Assembly: GCF_004193775.1 (NCBI RefSeq) | Contig: NC_041018.1 | Span: 33,734,913 to 33,798,912, forward strand | Length of the DNA stretch: 64,000 nucleotides | Direction of reading: 5' to 3' | DNA from: Glycine soja | Taxonomy: Eukaryota; Streptophyta; Magnoliopsida; Fabales; Fabaceae | Shown: positions 1 through 12,329 of the stretch, piece after piece | Layout of the letters: every line of letters begins with the position of its first letter | How positions within the stretch are numbered: position 1 is the stretch's first letter | Program-made: the position numbers and the translations under genes | The notes under the pieces: generated by a model | What the model was told of the DNA's origin: nothing | What the model saw: only the letters and a program-made list of their open reading frames with translations | Database searches by the model: none

Positions 1-556
1 CGCATTATCCGCTATCTTATAAGGTCCCCTACACATGGGTTATTCCTTCCTTGAGGCTCACCTTTACAGCTTATGGCATATAGTGATGCTGATTGGGCAG
101 GGTGTCCGGATACCTGTCGATCTACTACAGGTTGGTGTATGTTTCTCAGCGATGCCCTCATTTCTTGGAAATCTAAGAAGCATGATCGTGTTTCTAAATC
201 TTCTATTGAGGCTGAATATCATTCAATGTCTTCTGCTTGTTCTGAAATTATGTTGTTACACAGTCTTTTGGAGGAGCTTGGATTTTCACAGCCTAACTTT
301 ACCCCTCTTCATACTGATAATACAAGTGCTATTTAGATTGCTGCAAATCCCGTGTTTCACGAACGAACCAAGCATATTGAGGTTGATTGTCATTATATTA
401 AGGAAGCCTTGACCAGTAAAGTTATCTCACTTCCTTACATCTCCACAGATCTTCAAGTGGTTGATATCTTTACCAAAGTTATGACTAGACAGCGTCATCA
501 GTTTCTTGTTGACAAATTGTTGTTGGTTGACCTACCAGCATCAATTTGAAGGGGGG
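1..556 (+). pseudogene. Ty1/copia polyprotein, 3' end (RT tail and RNase H), broken
   Basis: Frame 1 reads from the window edge to a TGA at 547-549 as the end of a copia-type polyprotein. The RNase H part shows the AYSDADWAGCPD motif near 76, then SSIEAEY, ADNTSAI-like and ERTKHIEVDCH motifs, and ends in a VDIFTK motif. Two in-frame stops break it: TGA at 52-54 and TAG at 334-336, the second where the family has Gln. The 5' part lies outside the window. A purine-rich tract (GAAGGGGGG, about 548-556) follows the stop and fits the polypurine tract that primes plus-strand synthesis. Family identity is secure from motifs; the lineage within copia is not assigned. Confidence 0.93.
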
Positions 557-839
557 TGTTAATGTATATTAATGTAATTTATTATCCATTTTAATAGGTT
601 TATATCTGTTAGAAAATCTCTGATAATCTCTCCCTTCCCTATATATCTCCGATAGTAGGGAATCTCCTATAATCCCTCCATTCCTTGTATAACTCCTGTA
701 ATCTCTCATCTCCTTGAAAAACATATATTTTGCTATCTATTTAAGAAAGAAAGGTCATAGAAGGCAAATAGGTTTTTCCAAAAAAACAAAAGCTCTTATC
801 ATACTGTAAAATATTTTCTGGCCTCTTGATATTTTGACA
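557..839 (+). repeat. Probable 3' LTR of the copia element
   Basis: It begins TGTTAATG directly after the polypurine tract and the next good CA end is TTTTGACA at 832-839, giving a 283-bp LTR. The 5' LTR is outside the window, so the target duplication cannot be tested. The sequence just after 839 translates as LINE protein, which suggests the copia element sits inside the LINE. The right border is inferred. Confidence 0.6.
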
Positions 840-926
840 GGAGAAGGAATCTTTACAAAAAATTTAGTACCGTTATGACTAATATTACCTTAAGTAAGGA
901 AAGGAGTGACAAGTGGATTTTGCTAG

Positions 927-3529
927 TGTACCATCCCATTTTTCGTGAATTAAATTAAAAAGGTTTTTCATTTAAAATAAATAGAGTTTTAGAAGAAAAA
1001 AAAAAGATGAGATTTTTGTAATTAAATAAATAAGGAGAAATAACTTTATTAAAATAATGGTTTGAAGGAAAATAAAAATGATATTTGATTTATTCATTTG
1101 ATAGGAAATAAAATAGAGTGTTTGTTTATAAAGTAATAAAAAATAGAGTAAATAATAGACTAAGAGTACCTAGCTATAAATAGACATGCTAGGTCATTTT
1201 TCAAACTGACAGCAGTCTGTGCGGTTTCTCTCCCTCTCACTTTCGTTTTCCTCTCTCCTCTCAAAATCCTTTCTTTTCCCGCATACCACCAAACTTGTCC
1301 CAGAATGATGATCTCGGACTCATTCACCGTTGGATCGTCGTGAAATTTAAGCACCAAGTTTGCAACTCAATTTCGAACATTCTCTCCGTTGGGAATTACA
1401 AAAAGATGTCGAAGCTGAGAGAAATACCCTTTACATTATAGTTTTTTCTTTTCTCGCAGAAACCCAAAACTGTCGTGAAATTTTGATATGTGGTTCGAGA
1501 TTCTTTTCCGCACGTCTTCACCATTGGGATTTGCAAAATAATGTCTGTGGAGGGAGAAAGATGCATTACAAATAGGACCATGGAATGGAGGCTTCAATCC
1601 TTTCTCCTTCTCTCTAACATTTGGAAACCCTATCAGAGCAGTCAGAGGGACTTGAGGAATCTCAGGAAACCGCTAGAGATGCCGCTATTGTTGTCACAAT
1701 ACACACGTGAGCCGCTTAGAGGTAAGGGATGAGTTTATCGCAATTGGGGTTAGAATGAACATGTGTAGGGATCCTTAGAGGATTAAATTGGAGTTTATTT
1801 TGGGATATTTATTGAATTACAATTTTTCCTTTACGATTATAAATACAATATTGTTGTGTTTTATGTACCAATTGATGTTCTGATTAGAATTAATTGATAA
1901 ACTTGAGTGCTCTTGATGTTTTTGTGTTTTGACCCATGATTTTGATATAATTATGTGAAATTATTTGAGGGGTTTTACTCCCCATGTTGTGATAAACCTT
2001 TTATATAAATTGTTATCTTGAGATTATGAAATGGTGATTCAAATTGTGAGTATGTGATAAATTGAACCTGTGATGAATGATGAAATACATGTGTATTGAA
2101 ATGAGATGTATGTATTTAGTTGTGAGCTATGAACTACTCAATCACACAATTGTAAGATCTTTTAAGAGCGACGAGTATTGTTATGGGATCCATTGTAGGA
2201 ACCCGGCGAGTTTAATCACAAGCACAACGAGTTAAAATGATTTTGAAAACAATTGAGTAGTTGTGTGTATTGCATAGTTCATAGGTAAAGTGTGTATGAT
2301 TCATGAGGTGTGACAACATGCTATTTTAGGATTATACCATTGTGATTGAAACCGAATATATATGATAAATTGAGTATGTATTGACTTGTAATATATTAGT
2401 GCATTGAGATGTTGTGTGCATTGAGTTGTGAGCTATGAATTGTACAATCACACGACTATAAGACCTTTCAAGGGCAACGAGTTAATAATAAGACCCTTTA
2501 AGGGCGACGAGTATTGTGATGGGAATCACTATGGGGACCCGACGAGTTTAATCACAAGCGCAACGAGATAAAACTATTTTGAGAATAATTGAGGAGTCAT
2601 GTGTTTTGTACAGTTCATAGATAGAGTCTGTGTGCTAAAATGTTTTATGGGTTGGACCTGAATCAAGAGGGAGAGACCCTGACGGACTCTTCAAAGTGTA
2701 GGCCTTGGGGGTAAATACACTCGGTTTGAGTGCTCCTTTAAGCTTATGTCGATCCCACATGGTTGGAGCATTCTCGCAAAACAGCGTGACCCTGACTGGT
2801 CTCCCTATGATTTTACCTAGTGAGAGTGACCTAACTTACTAGTGTGTGGTTTGTCTTGTCATGTACTCCTAGGCGCCCGACGAGATTTTTCACTGACATG
2901 GTACCACATTGCATATAGTATTGAGTCTTAATGTATATATTGCATAACGCTTGTGTATTGATCGATATTGATTGACTTGGTGATATTGTGTTTTGATCCT
3001 TGAGTACGTGAATGTTGTGAAAATGAATGAGATGTGTTGTGTTGTGATGTGATGTTGGGCGACAAAATGGTGAAATGACATGAGTTATGTTTAAGTAAGT
3101 TTTATTTTGTTTATATGATATTAATACCTACATGTTATCTTGTTTCTCTCCATTAGTTAGGAATGTGATAACCCACTTCCTGTGTGTTGTTTGTGTTTGA
3201 ATCCTGTGATGATCTTGAACTTTGTGTTCGGGGGAGCAGATGACTAGGTGAATTGCTTTAAGGAGACGTCGGGACACAATACTCTAATAAGATGTGACAT
3301 TAGGGTATAAGTTTCTATATTAATTATATGAAGTCTTGATGACCTTGTTTGAGCCGATATGACTTTATTATCTATTTGGACAAGTTTGAATATGATGTAA
3401 AAGAAAGTGAATGTGAGTCTTTTATCCTTTTGAAATGATTTTTTTTAATATGTTTTAAAAACTTTTAATTAATTATGATTTTATTTTCCTTTTATTAGTA
3501 CATATATGTATGGGGTAGAGGGTGTCACA
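927..3529 (+). repeat. Solo LTR, Ty3/gypsy type, copy 1 (2,603 bp)
   Basis: It starts TGTACCATCC and ends GGGTGTCACA, with a perfect 5-bp target duplication GCTAG at 922-926 and 3530-3534. A TATAAATAG box lies at 1175-1183, so transcription would be on plus. No polyprotein is present, so this is a solo LTR left by LTR-LTR recombination. It is collinear with 19365-21955 over its whole length. Long LTRs ending in GTGTCACA resemble those of Tekay/Del-like gypsy elements; that clade is an inference. It contains repeated AAGGGCGACGAG motifs near 2160-2560. Confidence 0.92.
1175..1183 (+). promoter_or_regulatory. TATA box inside solo LTR copy 1
   Basis: TATAAATAG followed by a C/T-rich presumed start region. 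The matching site in copy 2 (near 19577) reads TATGAATAG and is weaker. Confidence 0.5.
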
Positions 3530-4436
3530 GCTAGAGTCTAAAGATGGGTTGTTCTCCACAGCAGCAACTGCATATTCAGCTCTAAATGATTTGAAGGTGG
3601 GTGGCAAGGAAACTATGTGTCAAGTATGGAAGTTACATATTCCACCAAAAGTGAAGGTGTTTATTTAGACAATCATGTTGAATAGATTACCTGCCCTTTT
3701 TGTAATAGTGAAGGGGGGAAAATTGTCGCATGTTCTGTTTTTTTGTAAAAGCATTGATACTGTATGGAAGCAATGTTATTTTTGGACAGAGGCTTATGCC
3801 GTTCTACCACAATCGCCTCGTATGCACTTCTGGCAGTATGTTTTCAACAGAAGGTCAAAGATCAACAAAGAGAAATGGTGGGTTGTATGGGCAGCTGTTG
3901 TGTGGAACATTTGGATTATCAGAAATATGTGTGTTTAAGGCAGGAAATCTGGATATATGTTTGCTTATACAAAAGATTGTGCTCTCTGCCAGGTCTATGA
4001 TGAGAGGATATTTCGACTTTTTTCGTTACTCCGCTAATCAATGCTTATCATGTCCAGGAATTTATTTCTCTGCATGAAGGTATCTCGAGTCAAGCTATTG
4101 TGTTCTCACCTTTTTTTGTTGTAGCGTTGAATAGTAGACTTCGATCTGTTCGGGAGGGTGGATGTGTAGTGGAAAAGTATGGTTCTCTCAGAATGTTTTG
4201 TTTCAGTTTTTCATGTTTTTGGGGTAATTGTTGTTAAATGTTGGGTTGTGGGTTTGCCATAGGGTATAGTTATTTTTGGAAAATTGTTGACTGCATATAG
4301 CTAGGAACTTCTATCCTTGATTGTAACTTGCTCCCTGAGACTGATATTGGAGGGTATATCTTGTACCATAATTAATATATTCTCTTTTTTCGCTGATAAA
4401 AAAAAAAGAAAAAGAAAAAGAAAGAAAGACTCTAAC

Positions 4437-4756
4437 CTGTCCATTCTTTCCCTGAGTTTCAACAAGAACCTTTCATTATCTTCTTCTGCTATCTTCACAA
4501 GCCTCTCCATAAGAAACTTTCTCTCTGTCAGGCCTAGTTGCTTGATGTCAACTTCTCTCCCTTTCCCATCTTCATTGTTGAGTATGCTTCTCCGAATGCG
4601 AAGATACGTCGGGAGTCTCTCTATGGCTGCCCATTTGAGAGCCTCTTCGTCATCTTCGCGTTCAGATGTTGAGAAAACATCCATGCTGTTGTTCCTCCAT
4701 ATGTTATAACCACTGGCTCTTGCACTATCAACTCTGGATATGTCACTGCCCTCCAT
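4437..4756 (-). CDS. PDR-type ABCG transporter, first exon (partial gene)
   Basis: ATG at 4756-4754 opens an exon of about 107 codons: MEGSD start, a Ser/Arg-rich stretch, then EDDEEALKWAAIERLPTY and VDIKQLG, ending LRERMDR. This is the hallmark N-terminus of full-size plant pleiotropic-drug-resistance (ABCG) transporters, plasma-membrane pumps for defence compounds or hormones. The exon ends GGACAG with a GT donor at 4436-4435, the usual site of the first intron. Downstream exons should lie at lower coordinates, but 1-4429 is all transposon, so the rest is left of the window or lost. The reading frame of this exon is open. Whether the gene still works depends on splicing out an intron loaded with a LINE, a copia element and a solo LTR. 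Confidence 0.88.
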
Positions 4757-5391
4757 TTATCTCACACAACTAGAACAAAAAGATTAGAGAAATCAATCTT
4801 TGAGCATGTCCTCGCTCTTAGTTCTCATAATCTTTAAATTTATTCATTTATAAGGATTATTATATATTTGAGACTTTAGATCATGTAATTTAATTATTAT
4901 TAGGATTATTTATATATTTAATAATTATTACTTATATATTGGTCCTAATTGTTTAGTATTATTATATTTTAATTTTTATAAGTTATTAATTGTTTTGTCA
5001 CTTTTAGTGAATTCGGAAAGATAATGTTACCAACAATAATAATTAATTCAATTAATAAAATTAACAATTTATTTAAAATATAAACAATTTTATAGACACC
5101 TTTTTCAAAAATAATGGTTGAGATTAAATTAGCGAGTGAAAGTTTTATTAAATACTTTACAAATATGACAATAATAATAAATATTTTTCATAATGGTCAA
5201 TTATAAGGTATTATAATTTTTTATTCTTATAAATTTAGACATATCTTAAAGAATAATAAATATGCATTATGTATCATAAATAATTATTATTATTATTATT
5301 ATTTTATTTATATATTAAATTTGATTACTGTTGTAAATTATGTACTATTTAATAATTTTTTCTTATAAAATACATGTGTGGCTTTTGCATC

Positions 5392-5443
<52 letters not shown>

Positions 5444-5555
5444 CACACTTAATCGAACCTAATTATCATCTATAATACAGTCTTTTCATGTCATGTTAAA
5501 AAATTAATTATAAGTTAAAGATATAAAGTAAAAGTAGAATTAATTATTAACTTTT
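4757..5555. other. AT-rich upstream region of the ABCG gene
   Basis: No coding signal is visible. It holds a long (TA)n tract at about 5395-5441 and an ATT run near 5283-5303. The ABCG promoter should lie in its left part, but I cannot pick a convincing TATA box among so many AT runs. Confidence 0.6.
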
Positions 5556-6739
5556 GGCTTGATAATGTTTTTGATTTATGATATATACTCAATTTTTGTG
5601 TTTGATCTTTGATAAATTTTTTCTTTGAATCGGTTCTTTAGTATTGGAAAAGTTTTTTTTAGATCTCTCTGATCAGTTAAATGATGACATGTCCGTTAAA
5701 TATTTGATAACGAGGTTTGTAGTGACTCAAAAAACGCTAATATTTTTTTTATAATCAAATTTAAAATGAATTTTTTTCTCTCTCTTATTCCACCCTTCTT
5801 TTTTGCTACTCTCTCTTCCACCCTCTTCTCTTTCTTCCTCCTATCATGAACCCCTTTGGTCTACTCCTTTCATGTTTCATCATCTTTGTTCAATGTCTTT
5901 GGAGTGGATGCTTTTGTAGTGGGTTAATTAAAAACTCAGAAAAACATAATTTAGGAATTAGTATTATTAACTTAATATCAACAAATCTCCCAAAAAAAAA
6001 TCAATAGATTGACACCAATAGCATGTCACCTTCTCTCACCCAAACCATTATTTCACTCCTCCAAAGTCACAATCCTACACTTCACCCAAACAAACCCCAA
6101 TCGAAAACACCAACGTCAATGAAGACGCTAAAGGGGGTTTGTGGAGACCTTCGAGATTTAGAAATTGGTAATGCTACGCCAGTGATGCAACCCCCACCCT
6201 CACTCCTCAAAGAAAAATTCATTCTAAAAGAGGAGTTGTGGAATGAAAATGACGAGGGGGGCGGGTGTTTGAGGGACAGGGCCTTGATGGTCAAGGTGGG
6301 AGAGGAAGGTGCGAAGGGAGGGGTTTTGGTCGTCGTTGGCAACCCAGGGTCCCTTCCGAGCACTACAAGAAACCCTTTGTGCCAACCATCGCCCCGTTGA
6401 GAAGGCGATGTCTGTCGTCATCTCTAGCGTCACCGAAGCCGCCAGAACCTTGATCGCCATCACCGCCATCGCCAACCCCGCGATTTTGCTTTAATTTATT
6501 CTAGTGGTTTTTTAAATGCCAAAGAATTTAATATTGATGTTGAAACAAATACCGGTGGTTTCTGAGTCGCGACAAATCGTGTTATCAAATATTTAACAAA
6601 CAAATCATCACTTGACTAACGGTAGAGATCTAAAATAAAACTTTTCAAATATCATAGAGCCGATTCGAAGAAGAAAAAATGATCAAGGATCAAACGCAAA
6701 ATTCGGGTATATATCAAGAATCAAAAACATGTTTAAGCC
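5556..6739. mobile_element. MULE with long terminal inverted repeats and GC-rich core (Pack-MULE candidate)
   Basis: About 190 bp at the left end (GGCTTGATAATGTTTTTG onward) matches the reverse complement of the right end (GGCTTAAACATGTTTTTG onward) through the AATCGG, TTAAATATTTGATAAC and GACTCA blocks. The flanks TTAACTTTT (5547-5555) and TTGATTTTT (6740-6748) agree at 7 of 9 positions, fitting a decayed 9-bp Mutator duplication. The core, roughly 6023-6494, is far richer in G and C than its surroundings and carries overlapping short open frames on both strands, none with a domain I recognise. No transposase is present. Confidence 0.8.
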
Positions 6740-6896
6740 TTGATTTTTTGTTTTTAAAAATGAGAAAGGATAAAAATAGATACATTATTTATTTGAAATA
6801 TAGTCAAAAAGGAAAATAAAAATACATATATGAAGTAGTTGAATGATAATGATAAAAACAAAAGATAGAATAATAATAAACTGAAAAACGATAAAA

Positions 6897-6945
<49 letters not shown>

Positions 6946-8470
6946 ATATTAATTGTTAATTATGTGATGCACCTGATCCTCACTTTCTATGTTTGGCCAA
7001 ATTCATTGGATGATGAACTTCCATCTCTTATGAGTACAAAAACATCAGTATTGTAAGCTAATTAAGTAACATATATTGGGTGAAGTTCTCTTCTCTCAAA
7101 TTGCAATAGCAAAATGAAAAAAAATAATGTTAAGCCAAAAGAAAAAGAAACATTTGAACAAATAAAAAAATAAAGAATATGGAAGAAAACACCTGCTAAT
7201 TTAATAGTGATCAATTAAAGCTTCTAATCTCCCTACATGTATGCCAAGAAAGTATGCAAAAAGAAAAGTACGTTATTTTTATCAAATAAAAGTCAATAGA
7301 AAAATACAATTAAATAATAGATACTAATATGCAGAAGAATATTATGAAAATGGTGTCATATAGATACTAATACTCAAGAATGGATTAGAAAAAAAAAGAA
7401 AAGAAACTATGAAGAGAGGGTAATTAAAGTCATACCTTTGAAACTCTTACATGAAAAATTATCATTCGAGTCCACTTTTACATGTTTCATAACTATAGTA
7501 ATTATTTGATGCATATCTTCATAAAAAAATTTAGTTTGATCATCCTTCATCTCTTATATGTACAAAATGATCATTATTAGTTAAGTAAGATTTTTTTAGA
7601 GTGAGATTCTCATTATCTCAAATTACAACAGCAAAATATATAAGAGAGTAAGAAAATTTAAATCAAGATAAAAAAAAAAAGTGATCCCTAAACCTCTTGG
7701 AAGAATATAAAATATATAAGAGAGGATAAGAATATACTTACATCGTGCTTTTAATTATGATAATAATAACGAGGACAGTTTAAGTTTTAAAAAAGTTACA
7801 AAATTTAAATAAATTTTAAAGTGTATGACTAAAAAGTAAATTTTGTATAACTATTGTGAATAAATGAGTAATTTTTCTATAATTTTGTCAATATGTATTA
7901 ATAACTTTTTTAATATCGTCAAATACCAATTTAGTATTTAGGTCCACTAAATATTAATTATTCATGCACTCCTAAATAATGTTTAATTTCTAGTGGTCCT
8001 ATTGAAACTAAATTACCACGTTTTTTCCGAAACCAAAATGAAAAGTTTCTAACCACGTGTTTTATTCTAACATTGACTTTAGTTGTATAACTTTCTAACA
8101 AAATGTGCAGTTTGATTTGTATGAGAATGAACCAAGAAATAATTAAATTTTAATTATACAGTGTTTATCATATAATTATTTTTTTATAAAACATAATATA
8201 AAGTACAAAAATGTTTATATATATAATTTAAATCTTTATAAAATATAATTGTGCTCATTATGCTTGTTTTTGTTTAAATCCAATCAACGGTCACCGTAAA
8301 GTTTAAGTCCTCATCAACAACTATGCTCTTAATTTTTATGCTTAATTATTAATTGAATTAAATATTTTAATTATTTTAAATTTGACTATATATTTACAAA
8401 ATCATTATTTTTAAATTTAGTTAATATTTTTCGTGATATATATTTGAATAACTAAATTAAAAATAAAGCA

Positions 8471-8513
<43 letters not shown>

Positions 8514-8753
8514 GTATAATATATATTGATTTAAAAAATAATATGAGAAATTTAATTCTTTATTAAAATAATAAGATCCATTAATTTTTTCAAAATTCGG
8601 TCCACGACTGTGACTGTTGTAAAATATTATGAATCATTTTATATTTAAATACATATTTATAAAATTATTTCTTTTAATTAATATTGTTTGTGAAATATAT
8701 TTTAATAACTAAATTAAAAAAATACTATTATCTTTATACATAATAATATATAG
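6740..8753. other. AT-rich intergenic DNA
   Basis: Nothing coding is seen. (TA)n microsatellites lie at about 6899-6944 and 8478-8511. A short direct echo of the 6960-7110 sequence (leaf-like text around CATCTCTTATG.GTACAAAA) recurs near 7500-7640, suggesting an old local duplication. Confidence 0.5.
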
Positions 8754-9875
8754 GCTACAATAGAATTTTATTCCCACCTTTTGAAGTTTTGGTTTCAGTT
8801 TGGTCCTAGAAGTTAAGAAAAAGTTTCAATTTAACTTCTTAAAGTGTTTGTTAGACCAAATTGCTCCATTCATCATATTTTTGCACTAATAACGTTAATT
8901 TTAAAGGATATGGCATCTCTCCCAGTTGTCATGTGCCATTGATTACATTGATCAAGTTAATGTCATAAACTGACAAAGGATCAACTTGATTTAATAGGGA
9001 TAGTTTAATATAATATTTAGTTCAAGGGAAATGGAGGGGTGGGGAGGGGATGGATTTTTTAAAATTATGATTGTTTGATTCAAATTTAAAGAGGGGAGGA
9101 GAGCAAATGAGGGAAAGAGAATTTAAAACATTTCAATTGAAATGATTAAAATATTTACACTGATAATGTTTTGAAATTTGAAATTATAAGAATACAAAAG
9201 TAAATTTATTTCTAAAAATATTCCCCGTCCCCTTTTGAACCAAACAAGATAGAAAATGGTTATTTCTCCTTTCCTCCATTAAAATCTCCCTCCCCCGTCC
9301 TTTATGTTACCCTATGATAGAATAATTAGTTTTCATTAATCAAGTTATAGGTAATTTAGTAGATAATTTTGAGTTTGTTACACTCATAATTAGTAGTGAT
9401 TAAAATTATAATTATTTCATTGTTTGAATATGTTATCATAGAGTCAAGAACTTAACAATCAAATTAATGATTAGGCTTGCATCTATTGGCTTTGAGCATT
9501 GTGCTGACTTTCTCAGCAAAAATTGTATATTTAATTTCACCCTACAAATTTCTGATAAAAAAGATTGATGTTGTCTTTCCTATCACCATCTTGCGGGGAT
9601 TTATTAGACTATTGATATGATAGGGTAATTAGTTACAAGTTGTTAGAATTTAAATTGAAGTTATAGATAATTTTGAATTTATCATTCCTTTATATTCTAT
9701 ATATGTCTCTTGTACACTCACTAATAAAATTCTAATTATTCCATCATTTCAATACTTTAAACCAAGTACAAGTAGTTCATAAAGGGACAAGAATGAAACC
9801 TTTTAAACTCAAGAAACCAAACTATAACAAAAAATTTAGAAGAAAGAACAAAATTATATTTTAGCTTAGATAATT
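8754..9875. mobile_element. Possible degenerate inverted-repeat element
   Basis: The left end (GGCTACAATAGAATTTTATTC, then AGTTTGGT) resembles the reverse complement of the right end (AGCTAAAATATAATTTTGTTC, then AGTTTGGT). No clean target duplication is visible. A smaller G-rich/C-rich inverted pair lies inside at about 9010-9310, which may be a nested MITE. Borders are approximate. Confidence 0.35.
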
Positions 9876-10407
9876 AATTATTCATTAAATATAATATTAG
9901 ATCATATGGCCGCTCTACATAATGTAGCCCACAGAAATTTAATTGACAATAAAGAGGTAGGGATAGAGGTAGCAGTTTAGTTTAATGTACAAACCATGTG
10001 ATCCATGAATGTATGACATTTTCTCTAGAGTTTGGTACGAATGTTTGAAATAGTAGGATAATAGCTCAATTTTCCATAACAATGTCTAGTGTTGAAGATA
10101 CTGCAAGTGTACCAAGAACAAGATCGAGTAATTGTGACAACCTCCAGTCCTTTGCTAATTATTAAATAAGTTTAATGTTTATGGACTAATGGTGTAAAAT
10201 ATTTTTACACTTATTCAATCATAAATTATTGTTTAAATTATTTTAAGATCATTATTTTAAAAGTTAACAAACTTACCATGATGAGTTGTCATTGGAGGAC
10301 TGACTAAAACGTTTTACATTGTCGATGTATATTCATCTTTCTCTTATTAAATATATAAAACATTGCAAAACTATCATACAGTTTTTGTTGCAAAATAAAA
10401 TAATAAA

Positions 10408-11310
10408 AGTTAAATTATAATTTTGGTCCCCCCTATAATTTCAAATCCGCGAATTTGGCCCCCTTATTTTTAAATAGGAATTAAACTCATAAGTTTTTAT
10501 TCATAAAAAAGACCATAAACCATTAACACATTTACTTTGTTTACTTAATTACATTAAAATTATTTAATATGTATCACTAGTCAAGAGTTCTTATTTTTTT
10601 TTCAAATTATCAAAATTTATAAATTAAAAATATTTAATATGTAAAATTTTTTTAATTTTATTTTATATCATTTTAAATATTTTTATTTTTAATACTTTAC
10701 ATATTTTATTTCTATTTTTATTTTATCAATTTGTAATTAAATTTCATAAATTAAAATGTAAATTATTTAAAAAAAATTGTAAATTGATTTAAAATACATA
10801 TTATTTTTACTCTAATTATTTACATAAAATTAAAAATATTTATATATTAAATATTTTTAATTTATAAATTTTGATAATTTGAAAAACAAAATTCATAGCT
10901 ATTGACTAATAATACATAGAAAATATTGTTAATATAGTTAACTAAACAAAACAAGTGATTTATTGTCTTGTCTATGAATAATTTTTCATAAATAATTAGA
11001 GTAAAAATAATTTGTATATTAAAATAAATTTAAAAAAAATAATTTACATATTAGTTTTTGAAATTTAATTATAAATTGGTAAAATAAAAATAATAATAAA
11101 AATATCTAAACTATTCATAATAAAAATATATAAATGATATAAAATAAAATTTAAAATATTTACATATTAAATATTTTTTTAATTTATAAACTTTGATAAT
11201 TTGAAAAAATTAATAACTTTTGACTAATGATATATAAAAGATAATGTTAATACAATTAATTAAACAAAATAAGTGTTATAATTATAGAGGACCAAAATTA
11301 CAATTTAACC
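10408..11310. mobile_element. Non-autonomous MULE, family A copy 1 (903 bp)
   Basis: The ends are inverted repeats of the form GTTAAATTATAATTTTGGTCC and GGTTAAATTGTAATTTTGGTCC. A perfect 9-bp target duplication AATAATAAA flanks it at 10399-10407 and 11311-11319, as expected of Mutator elements. The body is AT-rich, without a gene, and repeats an AATATTTTTAATTTATAAA..TTTGATAATTTGAAAA block in both orientations, so it may be an internally duplicated derivative. A second member is at 17384-18115. Confidence 0.88.
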
Positions 11311-11319
11311 AATAATAAA

Positions 11320-12021
11320 TATTCACCCAAAAAAATTGTAAATTAAAATTTTCATAATCTTGCGATAAATGACATCACATGTGTAACTCATAACTAATTC
11401 AAACTTAAATAAATAGACCCACCTTGCGATGTCCTTTGTTGTTATATAATGTCTTAATGGTTCTAATCGTTGTGTACTTATCAAAATCTGGAGTTGGTCG
11501 ACGTCGGGATGGGCGTGGCCAAGATGAGTTCCACAATCTCGCATGTCAGACTGAGAGTACCCTTTATTAGGAGGATAAAAGGGAGGACCTACAAAACAAA
11601 TGACTTCGATGCTCAAATAAGTATGTCAGTTAGGTGAAAATGAGAGATGAAAAATGTGAGATAGAATTTGGTACTTATAGAGTGGAGTAGAAGCTTTGAG
11701 TCCTTGTTTGTAGGGGCTACTACGATAACAACCCTTATAGATAATTACTAGCTTATAGATAATAGCTAGTAGATAATTGTAGCTTATAGATAATGTGTAT
11801 CTTATAGATAATTAAGTACATGCCAAAGAAGTTGCAATATCATCATTAATATTCAAATAATGAAGTGCTTAGCGATAACCTGTCGGTCTGGGAGGGCTTA
11901 GCGATAGCCTGGTTGCTAAGGGTGATACGTCCAAGCTCCTATGCCAAGACTGACATGGAGGGTTAGTGTATGTGTTGGAGTGTCACGTAGCTTGCCACAG
12001 AGGCTATCTGATGTTGATGGA
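11320..12021. other. Unassigned region with short tandem motifs
   Basis: An open frame on minus (11616-11323) encodes nothing I recognise. About four copies of CTTATAGATAAT occur at 11735-11815, and a GCTTAGCGATA.CCTG motif is repeated at 11868-11915. This reads like LTR-retrotransposon debris, but no borders can be set. Confidence 0.4.
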
Positions 12022-12260
12022 CACTACTAGAAAAAATACTTTCAACATCGTTACTCTAACATTGGTTTTTAATAAAAAAATATGTTAACAAAAAGACGGT
12101 GATATTTTTTAAATAAATTGATTTTATTAACATCAGTTTTTGAAAAAATCGATGTTTTCACGATGTTAACATCGGTTTTGTAACAAAACTGATGTTAATC
12201 GTTTATGAAATATACATAACATCGGTTATTAAAAAACCAATGTCACTTTTTCTAAAAACT
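12022..12260 (+). mobile_element. CACTA (CMC/En-Spm) transposon end with subterminal repeats
   Basis: It begins CACTACTAGAAAAAATACTT, a typical CACTA terminal inverted repeat of legumes. Behind it the motif AACATCGGT and its inverse ACCGATGTT are repeated many times in both orientations (about 12040-12245), which is the usual array of transposase binding sites. I could not find the matching opposite end (..TTTTTTCTAGTAGTG) downstream, so the element is either truncated or its far end has decayed. Confidence 0.8.
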
Positions 12261-12329
12261 CTCTTACCCACTTACGCGATACCTTATTCTTCTCTGAAAC
12301 CCTATCCTCTAAAGCCTCTCGAGCTCCCC

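Larger units (their letters stand above)
840..4429 (+). mobile_element. LINE (L1-type) 3' region, split by a solo LTR
   Basis: The flanks of the LTR at 927-3529 (840-926 and 3535-4080) encode the C-terminal part of a plant LINE reverse transcriptase, including a zf-RVT-like stretch (WKLHIPPKVKVFI, then NRLP, then LFFCKSIDTVWKQCYFW). Removing the LTR and one copy of its GCTAG duplication restores one reading frame across the junction (WILLESKDGLFS). A TAG at 3666-3668 stands where the family has Trp, and a deletion with frame change follows NRLP near 3690. The 3' end has the usual LINE run into an A-rich tail (about 4397-4429). It lies antisense in the first intron of the ABCG gene. The LINE 5' part is left of the window. 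Confidence 0.85.

Noticed and set aside
2890..3081. 63-codon minus frame inside solo LTR 1, and a similar one at 20427-20765
   Set aside because: Shadows in LTR DNA; no protein family, and frames differ between the two copies.
4317..4709. 130-codon plus frame over the ABCG exon
   Set aside because: Antisense shadow of the ABCG exon joined to the LINE tail.
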